Shown here in pieces: positions 23,758-32,921 of a stretch of 39,009 nucleotides of DNA. Within the stretch, counting starts at the first letter, position 1. Every line of letters starts with the position of its first letter. Made by a program: the position numbers and the translations under genes. The stretch is from JASHVB01 sp049522565 (GTDB taxonomy: Bacteria; Pseudomonadota; Alphaproteobacteria; Acetobacterales; Acetobacteraceae): positions 1 to 39,009 of the forward strand of contig JBEKNT010000013.1 in assembly GCA_049522565.1 (NCBI GenBank). The letters are read 5' to 3'. A model generated the notes under the pieces. It searched no databases, was not told where the DNA came from, and worked only from the letters and a program-made list of their open reading frames with translations.

Positions 23758-24980
23758 TAGCGCACCAACGGGCAGCCGCCTTCGTTCAGCGGCCGCCATG
23801 CTTCATCTGCCGAGGTGGTGGCGATCACCTTGGCCACGTCCCAGGGCTGCTTGCTCTCGGCCGGCGTCTTCGCCTGGAACAGATAGACGGGGTGCAGCGC
23901 GCGGCCGTCCTCGCGGATGCGGCCGGGGCCGAAGCAGTCGTCGTCGGTCGGCATCTTCTTCATCCGCTCCACCGCCGCGCGGCCGTCCGCCTTGGCCGCC
24001 GCCACCCCCATATCCGCCACCGCCTTCAGGTAGTGCAGCGTCACGCCGTAGTCGCCCGCCTGCGTCATGTTGGGCCAGATGCCGTTCACCGTCTTCCCCT
24101 TGATGCGGTCGTTCCAGGCGCGCGTGCGGTCGTTCAGGTCCCAGTAATACGATTCGCTGTAGTACAGGCCGCCCACCGTTGCCAGGCCGAGCGCCTTGAC
24201 GTCGGTGCTCTGGATCAGCATCGCCACCACGCGCATCGAGTGCATCAGGCCGAACTCCTGCGCCTGCTTGATGCAGTTGGCGGTGTCGCCGCCGGCGTTG
24301 CACAGCCCCAGCACCTTCGCGCCGGAGGACTGCGCGCGCACCAGCATCGAGGAGAAGTCGCTGGTGTCGGGAAACGGATACTTCACGTCGCCCAGCACCT
24401 TGCCGCCGGCCTTGTTCACCAGGTCGGCCGTGTCGCGCTCCAGCGTCAGGCCGAACACGTAGTCGGCGGTGATGAAGAACCAGGAGTCGCCGCCCTGCTT
24501 CACCGTGGCCCCGCCGGTGGACTTCGCCAGCATGTAGGTGTCGTAGGTCCAGTGGATGGTATTCGGGCTGCACTGCTTGCCGGTCAGGTCCGACGTGCCG
24601 GTGCCGGAGTTCAACATCACCTTGTTCTTCTCGCGGCAGACCTGGTTCACCGCCAGCCCGACCGAGGAGGTCGGCACGTCAACGATCGCATCCACCCCGT
24701 CCTGATCGATCCATTGCCGCGCGATGCCGGCGCCGACATCGGGCTTGTTCTGGTGGTCGGCGAAGATCACCTCGACATTGAACCCCTTGCCCGGCACGCC
24801 GAAATCGATCAGCGCCTGCTTGCAGCAGATCACGCCGTTCGGGCCGCCGTCGTCGCGATACGGGCCGGACATGTCGTTGAGCACGCCCAGCTTGATGGTC
24901 GGGGTGGCCTGGGCCCGGCCGAAGCGCGGCAAGGCGGCGGCAGCGGTTGCGCCGAGCATGGCGCGGCGGGTGATACTCAT
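23757..24980 (-). CDS. ABC transporter substrate-binding protein (branched-chain amino-acid type)
   Basis: A 407-residue type I periplasmic binding protein of the LivJ/amide-binding group. It opens with MSITRRAMLGATAAAALPRF, a twin-arginine-like export signal with TRRAML, cleaved probably after GRAQA. The mature part begins TIKLGVLNDMSGPYRDDGGP, the usual first strand of this fold, and continues with FADHQNKPDVGAGIARQWID. Ligand type is not predictable: relatives bind amino acids, urea, amides or aromatic acids. ATG 24980 is chosen over longer in-frame starts because it gives the signal peptide at the N-terminus. No permease or ATPase subunit genes are adjacent, so it is an orphan in this window. 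Confidence 0.9.
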   Translation of the reverse strand: MSITRRAMLGATAAAALPRFGRAQATPTIKLGVLNDMSGPYRDDGGPNGVICCKQALIDFGVPGKGFNVEVIFADHQNKPDVGAGIARQWIDQDGVDAIVDVPTSSVGLAVNQVCREKNKVMLNSGTGTSDLTGKQCSPNTIHWTYDTYMLAKSTGGATVKQGGDSWFFITADYVFGLTLERDTADLVNKAGGKVLGDVKYPFPDTSDFSSMLVRAQSSGAKVLGLCNAGGDTANCIKQAQEFGLMHSMRVVAMLIQSTDVKALGLATVGGLYYSESYYWDLNDRTRAWNDRIKGKTVNGIWPNMTQAGDYGVTLHYLKAVADMGVAAAKADGRAAVERMKKMPTDDDCFGPGRIREDGRALHPVYLFQAKTPAESKQPWDVAKVIATTSADEAWRPLNEGGCPLVR

Positions 24981-25097
24981 TTTATGGCGTTCCCTTCCGT
25001 GTATGTCCCCAGCGGGCGCTTCGCTATAGGCCCATGCCGGCGGCGGCGTTAACGGCGGCAGGGCATGGCTGGATTGCAGGCGAGAGGAACATGCGGC

Positions 25098-25730
25098 GTG
25101 GGGACTGTCATCGTGGTCGGGCTGCATGCCGAGGCCCGGCTCGCACGCCGCCTCGGCGTGCCGGTCGAAATCGGCGGCGGCACCGCCGGGGGAGCCGAGG
25201 CGGCGGCCCATCGCGCGGTCACCGCCGGCGCCACCGCGCTGCTCAGCTTCGGCCTGGCCGGCGGGCTGGATCCGGGCTTGCGTCCGGGCGCGCTGGTCGT
25301 GCCGACGGCGGTGCTGTGCGATGGCACGTCGTTCGCCGCCGATTCGGTTCTGCTGGAATGGCTCGGCGGTGCCACCCCGCACCACCTCCTGGCGGTCGAG
25401 ACGATTGCCGCGGACGTGGCAACCAAGCGCCGGCTTTGGCTGGCAACGGGCGCCGCCGCGCTGGACCTGGAGAGCGGCGCCGTGGCGCGCGTGGCCGCGG
25501 GGCATGGCCTGCCCTTCGCCGTGCTGCGTGCGATTTGCGATCCGGTGGAACGCGACCTGCCGCCGGCCGCCCTCGCCGCATTGGATGCGCGCGGCGCGAT
25601 CGGTCTGGCGCGCGTGGCGGTCTCGGTCGCTGCCCGGCCCGGACAGATCCCCACGCTGCTGCGACTGGCAGCGGACGCCGCCGCGGCGCGTCGTGCGCTG
25701 GCCCGGCGCGTCGCCACGATCCGGGGCTGA
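25098..25730 (+). CDS. hpnG: Phosphorylase-family protein, HpnG-like (hopanoid nucleosidase)
   Basis: From GTG 25098, with GAGAGGAA 9 bases before it, the product is 210 residues and opens GTVIVVGLHAEARLARRLGV, as in hopanoid-associated phosphorylases. It has the nucleoside phosphorylase fold signs FGLAGGLDPGLRPGALVVP and LDLESGAVARVAAGHGLPF (the Met/Leu-Glu-Ser motif of the base- and ribose-binding site), then LRAICDPVERDLPPAAL. HpnG removes adenine from adenosylhopane on the way to bacteriohopanepolyols. The family match is moderate and no other hpn gene is present in the window, so another nucleosidase role is possible. ATG 25065 is a longer alternative start with a weaker ribosome site. 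Confidence 0.72.
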   Translation: MGTVIVVGLHAEARLARRLGVPVEIGGGTAGGAEAAAHRAVTAGATALLSFGLAGGLDPGLRPGALVVPTAVLCDGTSFAADSVLLEWLGGATPHHLLAVETIAADVATKRRLWLATGAAALDLESGAVARVAAGHGLPFAVLRAICDPVERDLPPAALAALDARGAIGLARVAVSVAARPGQIPTLLRLAADAAAARRALARRVATIRG

Positions 25731-26046
25731 TGCAGGGCGTCACACGATCGACCGAGCCTGGCGGACGATCCTCCGCCTTCGTCATACCGATGCAGGCCGG
25801 TCCACGACTGTTCCCCAAGGACGCAGGACGGGCGCAGAGGCTGACCTGCGTCGGCATGACGAAAGGGCGTCGCCCCTCGCGCCGGGTACCCGGGGATACC
25901 GCCGGCCGTCCCCTCGCCGATGTCAGCCGCCCTCTGCCAAGCACCGTGGAGTGAAACACCCGGGCTGCCGCACCTTGTGATGACGCTCCTGCCCACGCCA
26001 CGCCGTTCTCTTGCGTGGCCCCTACCGCGGAGGACCCCAGCCGCCC
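25731..26046. repeat. Intergenic stretch with GTCAT-type inverted repeat (25776-25866)
   Basis: CCTTCGTCATACCGATGCAGG (in part, 25776-25796) is mirrored by CCTGCGTCGGCATGACGAAAGG (in part, 25845-25866), with a few mismatches and a 48-base loop. This is the common GTCAT...GCAGG dispersed palindrome of proteobacteria. The remaining bases to 26046 contain the TamB leader, including GGAGGA at 26029-26034. No tamA-like outer-membrane gene is present here. Confidence 0.65.
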
Positions 26047-29000
26047 ATGGCCCGGATCGGCAGAATTCTCGCCTGGACGGCGGCGGCGGTGCTCGGGGTG
26101 CCGCTGCTCCTGGTGGCCGTGCTGTTGGTCGGCGGCAATACCGGTCCCGGGCGGCACCTGATCGAGCGCCTCACTCCCGGCCTGACCGGTGGCGAGATCC
26201 GTCTCGCCGGGCTGGCCGGCCGCTTCCCCGACCGGCTGCGAGCCGCACGGCTGGAACTCGCCGACCAGAACGGCGCCTACCTCACCATCGACGACCTGAC
26301 CTTCGACTGGGCGCCGACACGGCTGCTGCACGGCGTGCTCGACATCGACCGGCTGGAGGCGCACGCCGCCGACCTCGCCCGCATGCCGGTGTCGGGCAGT
26401 AGCGGCAGCTCCGGCTTGCCGGTGCGGGTGGTGCTGCACGAGATGCGGATCGACCGGCTGCACATCGCCGCGGCCGTGGCAGGCCAGGGCTTTCTGCTCT
26501 CGGCGGCGGGCTCCGGCGCGTTCGATTCGACCACCGAGGGGCACGGCAGGTTGAGCGTCCGACGGCTGGACGGGGCGGGCCAATACAACCTCGACGCCAG
26601 CATCGACGCAGAACGTCTCCAGGCCAGGATCGAGGTGGCCGAGCCGGCGCACGGGCTGATCTCCGGTCTCGCCGGGCTGCCGGAGCTCGGGCCGGTGGCC
26701 ATCGACGCCACACTGGACGGCCCGCGCAATGCGGTCGCGGCCAGTCTTGCCGCTACCGCCGGTCCGTTGCGGGCGCATGCCGCAGGCACGCTGGACCTGG
26801 TGCACGATGCGGCCGATCTGACGGTTGCCGCCACCGCCCCGGCGATGGCGCCGCGGCCCGACATCTCCTGGCAGAATGTCAGCCTGGACGCGCACATGCG
26901 GGGCCCGTTCACTCGGCCGGAACTCTCCGGCCAGGTGCGGATCGATGCCCTGAAGGCGGTTGGGGCCGCAGCCAGCCGGCTGACCGCCGACCTCGCCGGC
27001 AATGCCGGCACGGCGCGGCTCCATGCGGTGGTGGACGGCCTGACGCTGCCCGGTCAGGACCCGGGCCTGTTCGCCGCCGCCCCGCTATCGCTGGATGCGA
27101 CGGCGCGGCTCGATGCCCCCGACCGGCCGGTGGCGTTCTCCCTCAGCCATCCCTTGCTCCAGGCGCAGGGCACGGCCCGGACGGCGGGCGCGCTGGCCGC
27201 GCACGTGGCGCTGACCCTGCCCGACCTGGCACCGGTCGCCGCGGCGGGCGGCACGAACGTGCAAGGCAAGACGGCGCTGACCCTGGACGTGGCCAAACAA
27301 GGCGCGACGACGACCGTGGCAGTGCAGGGTACCATCGGGGTGACCGGTGGCCTGCCGCAGGCCCAGGCGCTGCTGGGCGACGCGGCACAGGTGGACCTCG
27401 CGGCCAGCCTGACCGGCCAGGATGCGCGGCTGACCCGGTTGCACGTCACCGGCCGCGGCGTCGATGTGTCGGCGAACGGTGGCCTGGTGAACGCGCGCGC
27501 CGACCTGCATTGGACCGTCGCCATCGCCGACCTGTCCGCGTTGCAGTCCACGCTGACCGGCAAGCTCGACGCGTCCGGCCAGGTCAGCGGCCCGGAGAAC
27601 GACCTCGCCGCCGCCGCGGAGTTGCACGGCACGATCGGCGCCCGGGGCGTGCCGTCGGGACCGGTCGCGCTCCGCGTCGCCGCCCGGGGCCTGCCGAACC
27701 AGCCCAGCGGCACGGTGACGGCCGAGGGCACCTTGCTCAACGCGCCGATCGACCTGGCGCTTGCGGTCAGCCGGCAAAATGGCGCGATCCAGGTGGCGGT
27801 GCAGCGCGCGTCCTGGAAGAGCCTGCAGGCCGGCGGCGCACTGAACCTCCCCGCCGGCGCCACGATCCCGCAAGGCACGCTGCACCTGCGCATGGCGCAA
27901 CTCGCCGATTTTTCCCCGCTGCTCGGCCGCCAGCTGGCGGGCAGCATCGACGCGGCGCTGGAGGCCAATGCCGCCTCGGCACACCTGACCCTGACCGCTC
28001 AGGGCGCCGCGATGCCCGGCACCGCCGCGGTGTCGCACGCCGCACTGGACGCGACGGTGACCGACCCACAAGGCAATCCGGCCGTACAAGCCGTCCTGAC
28101 ATTGGACGGGATCAGCGCCGGCTCACTTGGGGGTGCCGCCAGGTTTGAGCTGCACGGACCGCAAAACGCGCTGGCGATCGCCCTGTCCGCCACGTCTCCC
28201 GATCTGTCCGGCGCCCCGGCGCGGCTCGATGCCGCCGCGACGCTCGATTGGCCCGCGCGCGCGGTTTCCCTTGCCTCGCTCCAGGCCGGCTGGGAGCAGC
28301 AGACGATCGGATTGCTCTCCCCGGCCCGGCTGGACTTCGCCCATGGCGGCGGCGCGATCGACCATCTGCGGTTGGGACTGCGGCAGGCGGTGCTGGAGGT
28401 GAACGGCCGCGTCACCCCGACGCTCGACCTCACCGCCAGCCTGCGCAACCTGCCCGCCGACATCGCCGCGATCGCCTCACCCGGCTTTGCCGCGGACGGC
28501 ACGATCGCGGCAGCGGCGCGGCTGACCGGCAGCCTCGCCCGGCCGGAGGGAACAATCCGACTGACCGCGACCGGCCTGCGACAGCGCAGCGGCCCCGGCC
28601 GCGCCCTGCCCGCCGCCAACCTGACCGCCGATGCGACGCTGAACGGCGCGGACGCCCGGCTGGACGCGCGGGTCAACGCCGGTGGGTCGCGGCTGACCCT
28701 GACCGGCACGGCGCCGCTGGCCGCGACCGGGGCGCTGGATTTGCGCGCCGGCGGCACGCTCGACCTGGCGATGTTCAACCCGATCGTCGCGGCGGAGGGT
28801 CGGCGCGTGCTCGGGCGGCTGACCCTGGATGCCGCCATTGCGGGCACCGTGGCCGCGCCTCGGGTGACCGGCACGGCGCGTCTGAGCGGCGGCGAGGCGC
28901 AGGACGACCCGATGGGCGTGCACATCACCGACATCGACGCGACGGTGCAGGCGGACGGCGATCACCTGCAAATCGCGCAATTCAGCGGGCGCGCCGGCGA

Positions 29001-30144
29001 GGGCACGATCGGCGCCAGCGGCACCGTCGGCCTGGCGGCGCCGATGCCCGTCAACCTGACCGTCACCGCCACGAACGCCCGGCCGATCGCCAGCGATCTG
29101 CTGACCGCGACAATCGATTCGCACCTGACCGTGCAGGGCGACGTGCAAGGCGATCTGGCTGCCGCGGGTACACTGCACGTGCGCCGCGCGGAGATCCGGG
29201 TGCCGGACAAGATGCCCGCCAGTGTCGCGGTGCTGCCGGTGCGTAACGCCCCCGCGGCGGGGCCGTCGCCCGGCAAGCGCGGCGCGGCGGCGCATGCCGC
29301 GCACGCGGTCACGCCGGCGCACGCCGCGCCACCGGCCCACGCCGCGCCACCCGGCCCGGGGATGGACCCGGGGGTCCCGGCCCCGGCTGCGCCGCGCAGC
29401 ACCATCGCGCTCAACATCGCGCTGGACGCGCCGCGCGAGGTGCTGGTGCGCGGCCGCGGCCTGGACGTGGAGCTGGGCGGCACCGTGCAGATCCGCGGCA
29501 CTGCCGCGCATCCGCGACCCGATGGCGGGCTGACCCTGCGGCGCGGCACGTTGAGCGTCGTCGGCCAGACGCTGACCTTCACCGATGGCGATATCGACTT
29601 CACCGGCGCCTCGATGACCGACCCCAACATCAAGCTGGTCGCCACCTCCACCAACAACAACATCACCGCGACCGTGACGGTGAGCGGCACCGCCAGCGAT
29701 CCGAAGATCACCCTGTCGAGCGTGCCGGAATTGCCGCAGGACGAGATCCTGGCCGAACTGCTGTTCCATCAGGGCGTCGGCAGCCTCAGCCCGTTCCAGG
29801 TGGCGGAGATCGCCGCGGGACTGGCGGAGTTGTCGGGTGTCACCTCCGGCACCGGCGATCCGCTCGCCAGCCTGCGCAATACGCTGGGCCTGGACCGGCT
29901 GTCGGTGGGCTCCGGCAGCACCGGCAGTCCGACGCTGGAGGCCGGCCGCTACCTCGCGCCGGGGGTGTATCTGGGCGCGCAGCAATCGGCGACCGGCACC
30001 GGCACCCAGGCGAGCGTGCAGATCGACATTGCCAAGGGGTTGAAGCTGGAGACGACGGCCGGCACGGGAACCGCGTCGGCCACCGGCGCGTCGAGCAGCG
30101 GGGACGCGGCGGCTGTCGGGCTGAAGTATCAGTTCCAGTATTGA
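26047..30144 (+). CDS. tamB: TamB-family translocation/assembly protein (AsmA-like)
   Basis: A 1365-residue protein with an N-terminal signal anchor (about residues 5-30, AWTAAAVLGVPLLLVAVLLV) and a very long, repetitive beta-rich periplasmic body of the AsmA/TamB type, believed to form a hydrophobic groove that carries lipids or assists outer-membrane protein insertion. The C-terminal DUF490 domain is clear: LRRGTLSVVGQTLTFTDGDI, then LPQDEILAELLFHQGVGSLS, and the chain ends in YQFQY, a terminal aromatic beta strand. About residues 1065-1118 form an Ala/Pro/His-rich low-complexity linker with HAAPPAHAAPP. ATG 26047 gives the anchor at the N-terminus; the frame is open from 26011. The usual tamA partner is not adjacent, so TamB works with an unlinked partner or alone. 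Confidence 0.9.
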   Translation: MARIGRILAWTAAAVLGVPLLLVAVLLVGGNTGPGRHLIERLTPGLTGGEIRLAGLAGRFPDRLRAARLELADQNGAYLTIDDLTFDWAPTRLLHGVLDIDRLEAHAADLARMPVSGSSGSSGLPVRVVLHEMRIDRLHIAAAVAGQGFLLSAAGSGAFDSTTEGHGRLSVRRLDGAGQYNLDASIDAERLQARIEVAEPAHGLISGLAGLPELGPVAIDATLDGPRNAVAASLAATAGPLRAHAAGTLDLVHDAADLTVAATAPAMAPRPDISWQNVSLDAHMRGPFTRPELSGQVRIDALKAVGAAASRLTADLAGNAGTARLHAVVDGLTLPGQDPGLFAAAPLSLDATARLDAPDRPVAFSLSHPLLQAQGTARTAGALAAHVALTLPDLAPVAAAGGTNVQGKTALTLDVAKQGATTTVAVQGTIGVTGGLPQAQALLGDAAQVDLAASLTGQDARLTRLHVTGRGVDVSANGGLVNARADLHWTVAIADLSALQSTLTGKLDASGQVSGPENDLAAAAELHGTIGARGVPSGPVALRVAARGLPNQPSGTVTAEGTLLNAPIDLALAVSRQNGAIQVAVQRASWKSLQAGGALNLPAGATIPQGTLHLRMAQLADFSPLLGRQLAGSIDAALEANAASAHLTLTAQGAAMPGTAAVSHAALDATVTDPQGNPAVQAVLTLDGISAGSLGGAARFELHGPQNALAIALSATSPDLSGAPARLDAAATLDWPARAVSLASLQAGWEQQTIGLLSPARLDFAHGGGAIDHLRLGLRQAVLEVNGRVTPTLDLTASLRNLPADIAAIASPGFAADGTIAAAARLTGSLARPEGTIRLTATGLRQRSGPGRALPAANLTADATLNGADARLDARVNAGGSRLTLTGTAPLAATGALDLRAGGTLDLAMFNPIVAAEGRRVLGRLTLDAAIAGTVAAPRVTGTARLSGGEAQDDPMGVHITDIDATVQADGDHLQIAQFSGRAGEGTIGASGTVGLAAPMPVNLTVTATNARPIASDLLTATIDSHLTVQGDVQGDLAAAGTLHVRRAEIRVPDKMPASVAVLPVRNAPAAGPSPGKRGAAAHAAHAVTPAHAAPPAHAAPPGPGMDPGVPAPAAPRSTIALNIALDAPREVLVRGRGLDVELGGTVQIRGTAAHPRPDGGLTLRRGTLSVVGQTLTFTDGDIDFTGASMTDPNIKLVATSTNNNITATVTVSGTASDPKITLSSVPELPQDEILAELLFHQGVGSLSPFQVAEIAAGLAELSGVTSGTGDPLASLRNTLGLDRLSVGSGSTGSPTLEAGRYLAPGVYLGAQQSATGTGTQASVQIDIAKGLKLETTAGTGTASATGASSSGDAAAVGLKYQFQY

Positions 30145-30339
30145 GGGGAAGCGGAGAGAGTCACCGCATGGATCGGGTGGGTTCCGGAATGCGATACGCG
30201 CGGAGTTTGACCGGGTCGGTCAGGAGGAACCACGCCAGGGCATAGGTCCGGGCGAACAGCGACCGACGCCAACCGGACGGCGGCCTCGGTCTCACCCTGC
30301 GTCAAGCATGCCGCGTCAGTACGGACCAGGGGACCAAGG

Positions 30340-31116
30340 TCAGAGCTGACCGGTTGCGTCGACCTCGCCATAGTGGTCATGGAAGCGCTTCTCATAGGCC
30401 CCATCGACCGTCGTGGATGCGTCGTATACCGGGCTATCCTTGACCTTCTGCCGATCGACATTGAGGTTCACCAGCCGGTCGCGCCAATTGATCTCTTGCG
30501 CCGACCGTGGCGAGATCAGGACCTGCTTCCCGGGCCACCAGTTTCTCGTATCGACGACGAGGAAGTGGATGCTCCAGTCGGTGTCCTCCAGCAGGAAATC
30601 CTTGATGTGACCGATCTCGCCGTCGCTGGCATGGACATGGTACCCGGTGACCGCTTCGATGCTGCGGAGATGCGGATCGCCGGCGTCTCGCTGCGTATCG
30701 GCCATTGCCTCCTCGCGCCGCCTCGATTCCAGATAGGATGATGCGGCCAGCGAACTCCCCGCATAGCCGTAGCCGCCCATGTAGAGGCCCATGCCCCAAT
30801 ACGGCGACCAGCCGTAGTAATCGTAAACGTTGGCCTCCATCTGCCGCGACACCGGCCGGTCGGTGTCGATATCCGGGCTGTCCCGGACCTGCTGCATGGC
30901 CAGCCCAACCGAGAACTCGCGTTGCTTCGGATCGGGGTGCCCCAGGGCGGAGGGCGGCAGAAGGACTTTACGTCCGGAGAGCCAATTTCCGGTATCAACG
31001 ACCAGCCAACGGATCGACCAACCGGCGTCGTCAAACAGGAAGTCGCTAACGGTGCCAAGCCGGCCGTCGCTGGCGGCAATGGCGTAGCCTTTGATTGCCG
31101 ACGCATTCCACAACAT
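30340..31116 (-). CDS. Double PRC-barrel domain protein
   Basis: The 258-residue protein has two PRC-barrel domains, about residues 1-85 (MLWNASAIKGYAIAASDGRL, then FDDAGWSIRWLVVDTGNWL) and 150-235 (VTGYHVHASDGEIGHIKDFL, then DTDWSIHFLVVDTRNWWPG). They are joined by a linker with a Tyr/Gly/Trp-rich patch (YYGWSPYWGMGLYMGGYGY). PRC barrels occur in photosynthetic reaction centre subunit H, the RNA maturation factor RimM and many small stress-related bacterial proteins; a double copy with WSI...VVDT is common in the last group. ATG 31116 is preceded by AGGAG at 7 bases. It lies 84 bp downstream of a slipin on the same strand, so the two may be co-expressed. Function unknown. Confidence 0.85.
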   Translation of the reverse strand: MLWNASAIKGYAIAASDGRLGTVSDFLFDDAGWSIRWLVVDTGNWLSGRKVLLPPSALGHPDPKQREFSVGLAMQQVRDSPDIDTDRPVSRQMEANVYDYYGWSPYWGMGLYMGGYGYAGSSLAASSYLESRRREEAMADTQRDAGDPHLRSIEAVTGYHVHASDGEIGHIKDFLLEDTDWSIHFLVVDTRNWWPGKQVLISPRSAQEINWRDRLVNLNVDRQKVKDSPVYDASTTVDGAYEKRFHDHYGEVDATGQL

Positions 31117-31200
31117 CGCGCGCTCCTGTCTTATACCTGGCTCGTTCGCCAACCGCGGGCGGCAACTGTCGGATCATTCGCCGTTCAGCGGCTTGATTGC

Positions 31201-32034
31201 TCACATGCTCAAGGGGGCGATGTCCTGCATGAGTGGGGCGCGATCGGCGCCATTCGCTCCAGCCGGCTTGCCGGCTTTATCGAGCAGTGCAAGGAACGGC
31301 TTGATGATGTCGATCGGCATCGGGAAGATGATGGTGGAATTCTGTTCGGCGCCGATCTCGGTCAGCGTTTGCAGGTAGCGCAACTGCATGGCGGCCGGAA
31401 TGCTCGAGAGGATTTTGGCGGCGTTGGTCAGGGTTTGCGACGCCTGGAACTCGGCTTCCGCATGGATGATCTTGGCGCGCCGGTCGCGTTCCGCCTCCGC
31501 CTGCTTGGCGATGGCGCGCACCATGTTTTCCGTCAGCTCGACCGTCCTGATCTCGACGTTGCTGACCTTGATCCCCCAGGTTTCGGTCTGCGCGTCCAGG
31601 ATGCTCTGGATGTCGGCGCTGAGCTTCTTGCGTTCGGAAAGCATCTCGTCGAGCTCATGCTGCCCGAGTACCGCGCGCAGGGTCGTCTGGGCGAGCATGT
31701 TGGTGGCGGGAAGATAGTTCTGCACCTGGATGATGGCCCGTTCGGGATTGACCACGTTGAAGTAGAGCACCGCGTCAACCTTCATCGAGACGTTGTCGTG
31801 CGAGATCACGTCCTGGGTCGGTATCTCGATGACCTGGATGCGCAAGTCCACCCGCACCATTTCCTGGATGAAGGGAATCAGCAGCACCAGGCCCGGCCCT
31901 TTGACCTGCTGAAAACGCCCCAGGGTAAAGACAACAGCCCGTTCATATTCGCGCAGGATTCGCACGGTCGCGCCGAGCAGGACGAAGGCCACGATCAATA
32001 CGGCCGGGACGATGGACAGAGAAAGGAGGTTCAC
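31201..32034 (-). CDS. SPFH/band 7 family protein, slipin
   Basis: From GTG 32034 the protein has 277 residues: an N-terminal membrane segment (LLSLSIVPAVLIVAFVLLGA), the SPFH/prohibitin domain (REYERAVVFTLGRFQQVKGPG, PFIQEMVRVDLRIQVIEIPT) and a coiled-coil C-terminal half (RAIAKQAEAERDRRAKIIHA) ending in a hydrophobic oligomerisation motif near SSTIIFPMPIDII. Slipins form ring-like oligomers on the inner membrane and organise microdomains or regulate proteases. Their usual partner, NfeD, is not adjacent. GTG 32034 has AAAAGG upstream; an in-frame ATG at 32073 lacks a ribosome site. The next gene on the strand is the PRC-barrel protein. Confidence 0.92.
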   Translation of the reverse strand: MNLLSLSIVPAVLIVAFVLLGATVRILREYERAVVFTLGRFQQVKGPGLVLLIPFIQEMVRVDLRIQVIEIPTQDVISHDNVSMKVDAVLYFNVVNPERAIIQVQNYLPATNMLAQTTLRAVLGQHELDEMLSERKKLSADIQSILDAQTETWGIKVSNVEIRTVELTENMVRAIAKQAEAERDRRAKIIHAEAEFQASQTLTNAAKILSSIPAAMQLRYLQTLTEIGAEQNSTIIFPMPIDIIKPFLALLDKAGKPAGANGADRAPLMQDIAPLSM

Positions 32035-32921
32035 GGCAGCATGCCTTTTAGAACGAGGGGAGCGGATGTGCATCCCGGCGACCGCGGCAAAGCCGCCAAA
32101 TGACTCGGCCGGGCACCAGTCGGTATCAGCCGCAAATGGATCGAATGGTCTGATCGATACCTATGATTGCAGGCTACCAGCGTCCACCCCGGTCGCGATA
32201 GGTTCGGAAACTACCTACGGGGCCATATCAGTTTTCATATTGAAGGGACGCAGAAAACATTCATCGCCGGGAACTCGGCGCGCCGCTTGCCAGTCTGCTC
32301 CATCGCATACGGCGATCCCCAGCATCGCGGATCCGTCTCTGCCGCCATGGTCAGGTTGCTGTGGGCGTCCGCCCATCGCGCACGCGTCACGGTAGCTGTG
32401 AACGCGGGCACCATGTCCTTCACAGGACCTCGGATGAACCGGATCTCGCCCGAGAGTCCCAAGAGTACTGCAACACGGGAAAGTTATACCGGACCCCGAA
32501 CGACCGACTCCCGGCTGGTTCGCGCCGGCGTTCCCCCCCCGGTCATGGTCGGGCCCGACCCGCGGGCCGGCCATGACACACGACTGATCGTCGCCTCACC
32601 TGCTGCGTGTCGAGCGATCGGCATCTGCCGGACCTGAATCCGTGGCGCGGGGTCGCCATCCTTCGACCGGCGCAATACCTGGCTTCGCTGCCCTGAGCGC
32701 GACTCCGGAGCCGCCATCCCTAGCGGCACGTGCGAGGCGCGCGGCACGCTGGGAGTCGATGCAGGCCGAGCGGACTTGCAGACTCAGCGCCCGCACGGCT
32801 GATCGTTCCCCGACCGCGACGGCGGGGATGGAGGTGCATGCCGTATTTGCCCATTCGCGATCACCCTGGGGTGCCCGTGTGCTCCACCAACTTGTTAGCA
32901 GATGATCCGCCCTCGTTTGTG
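32035..32921. other. Unassigned stretch of about 890 bp
   Basis: No frame gives a convincing gene. The part 32080-32530 is visibly less GC-rich than the neighbourhood and carries a minus-strand open frame (32235-32462, with GPVKDMVPAFTATVTRARWA) that I cannot assign. It may be the decayed remains of a transferred gene. The upstream control region of the slipin gene should lie within 32035-32150. Confidence 0.4.
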
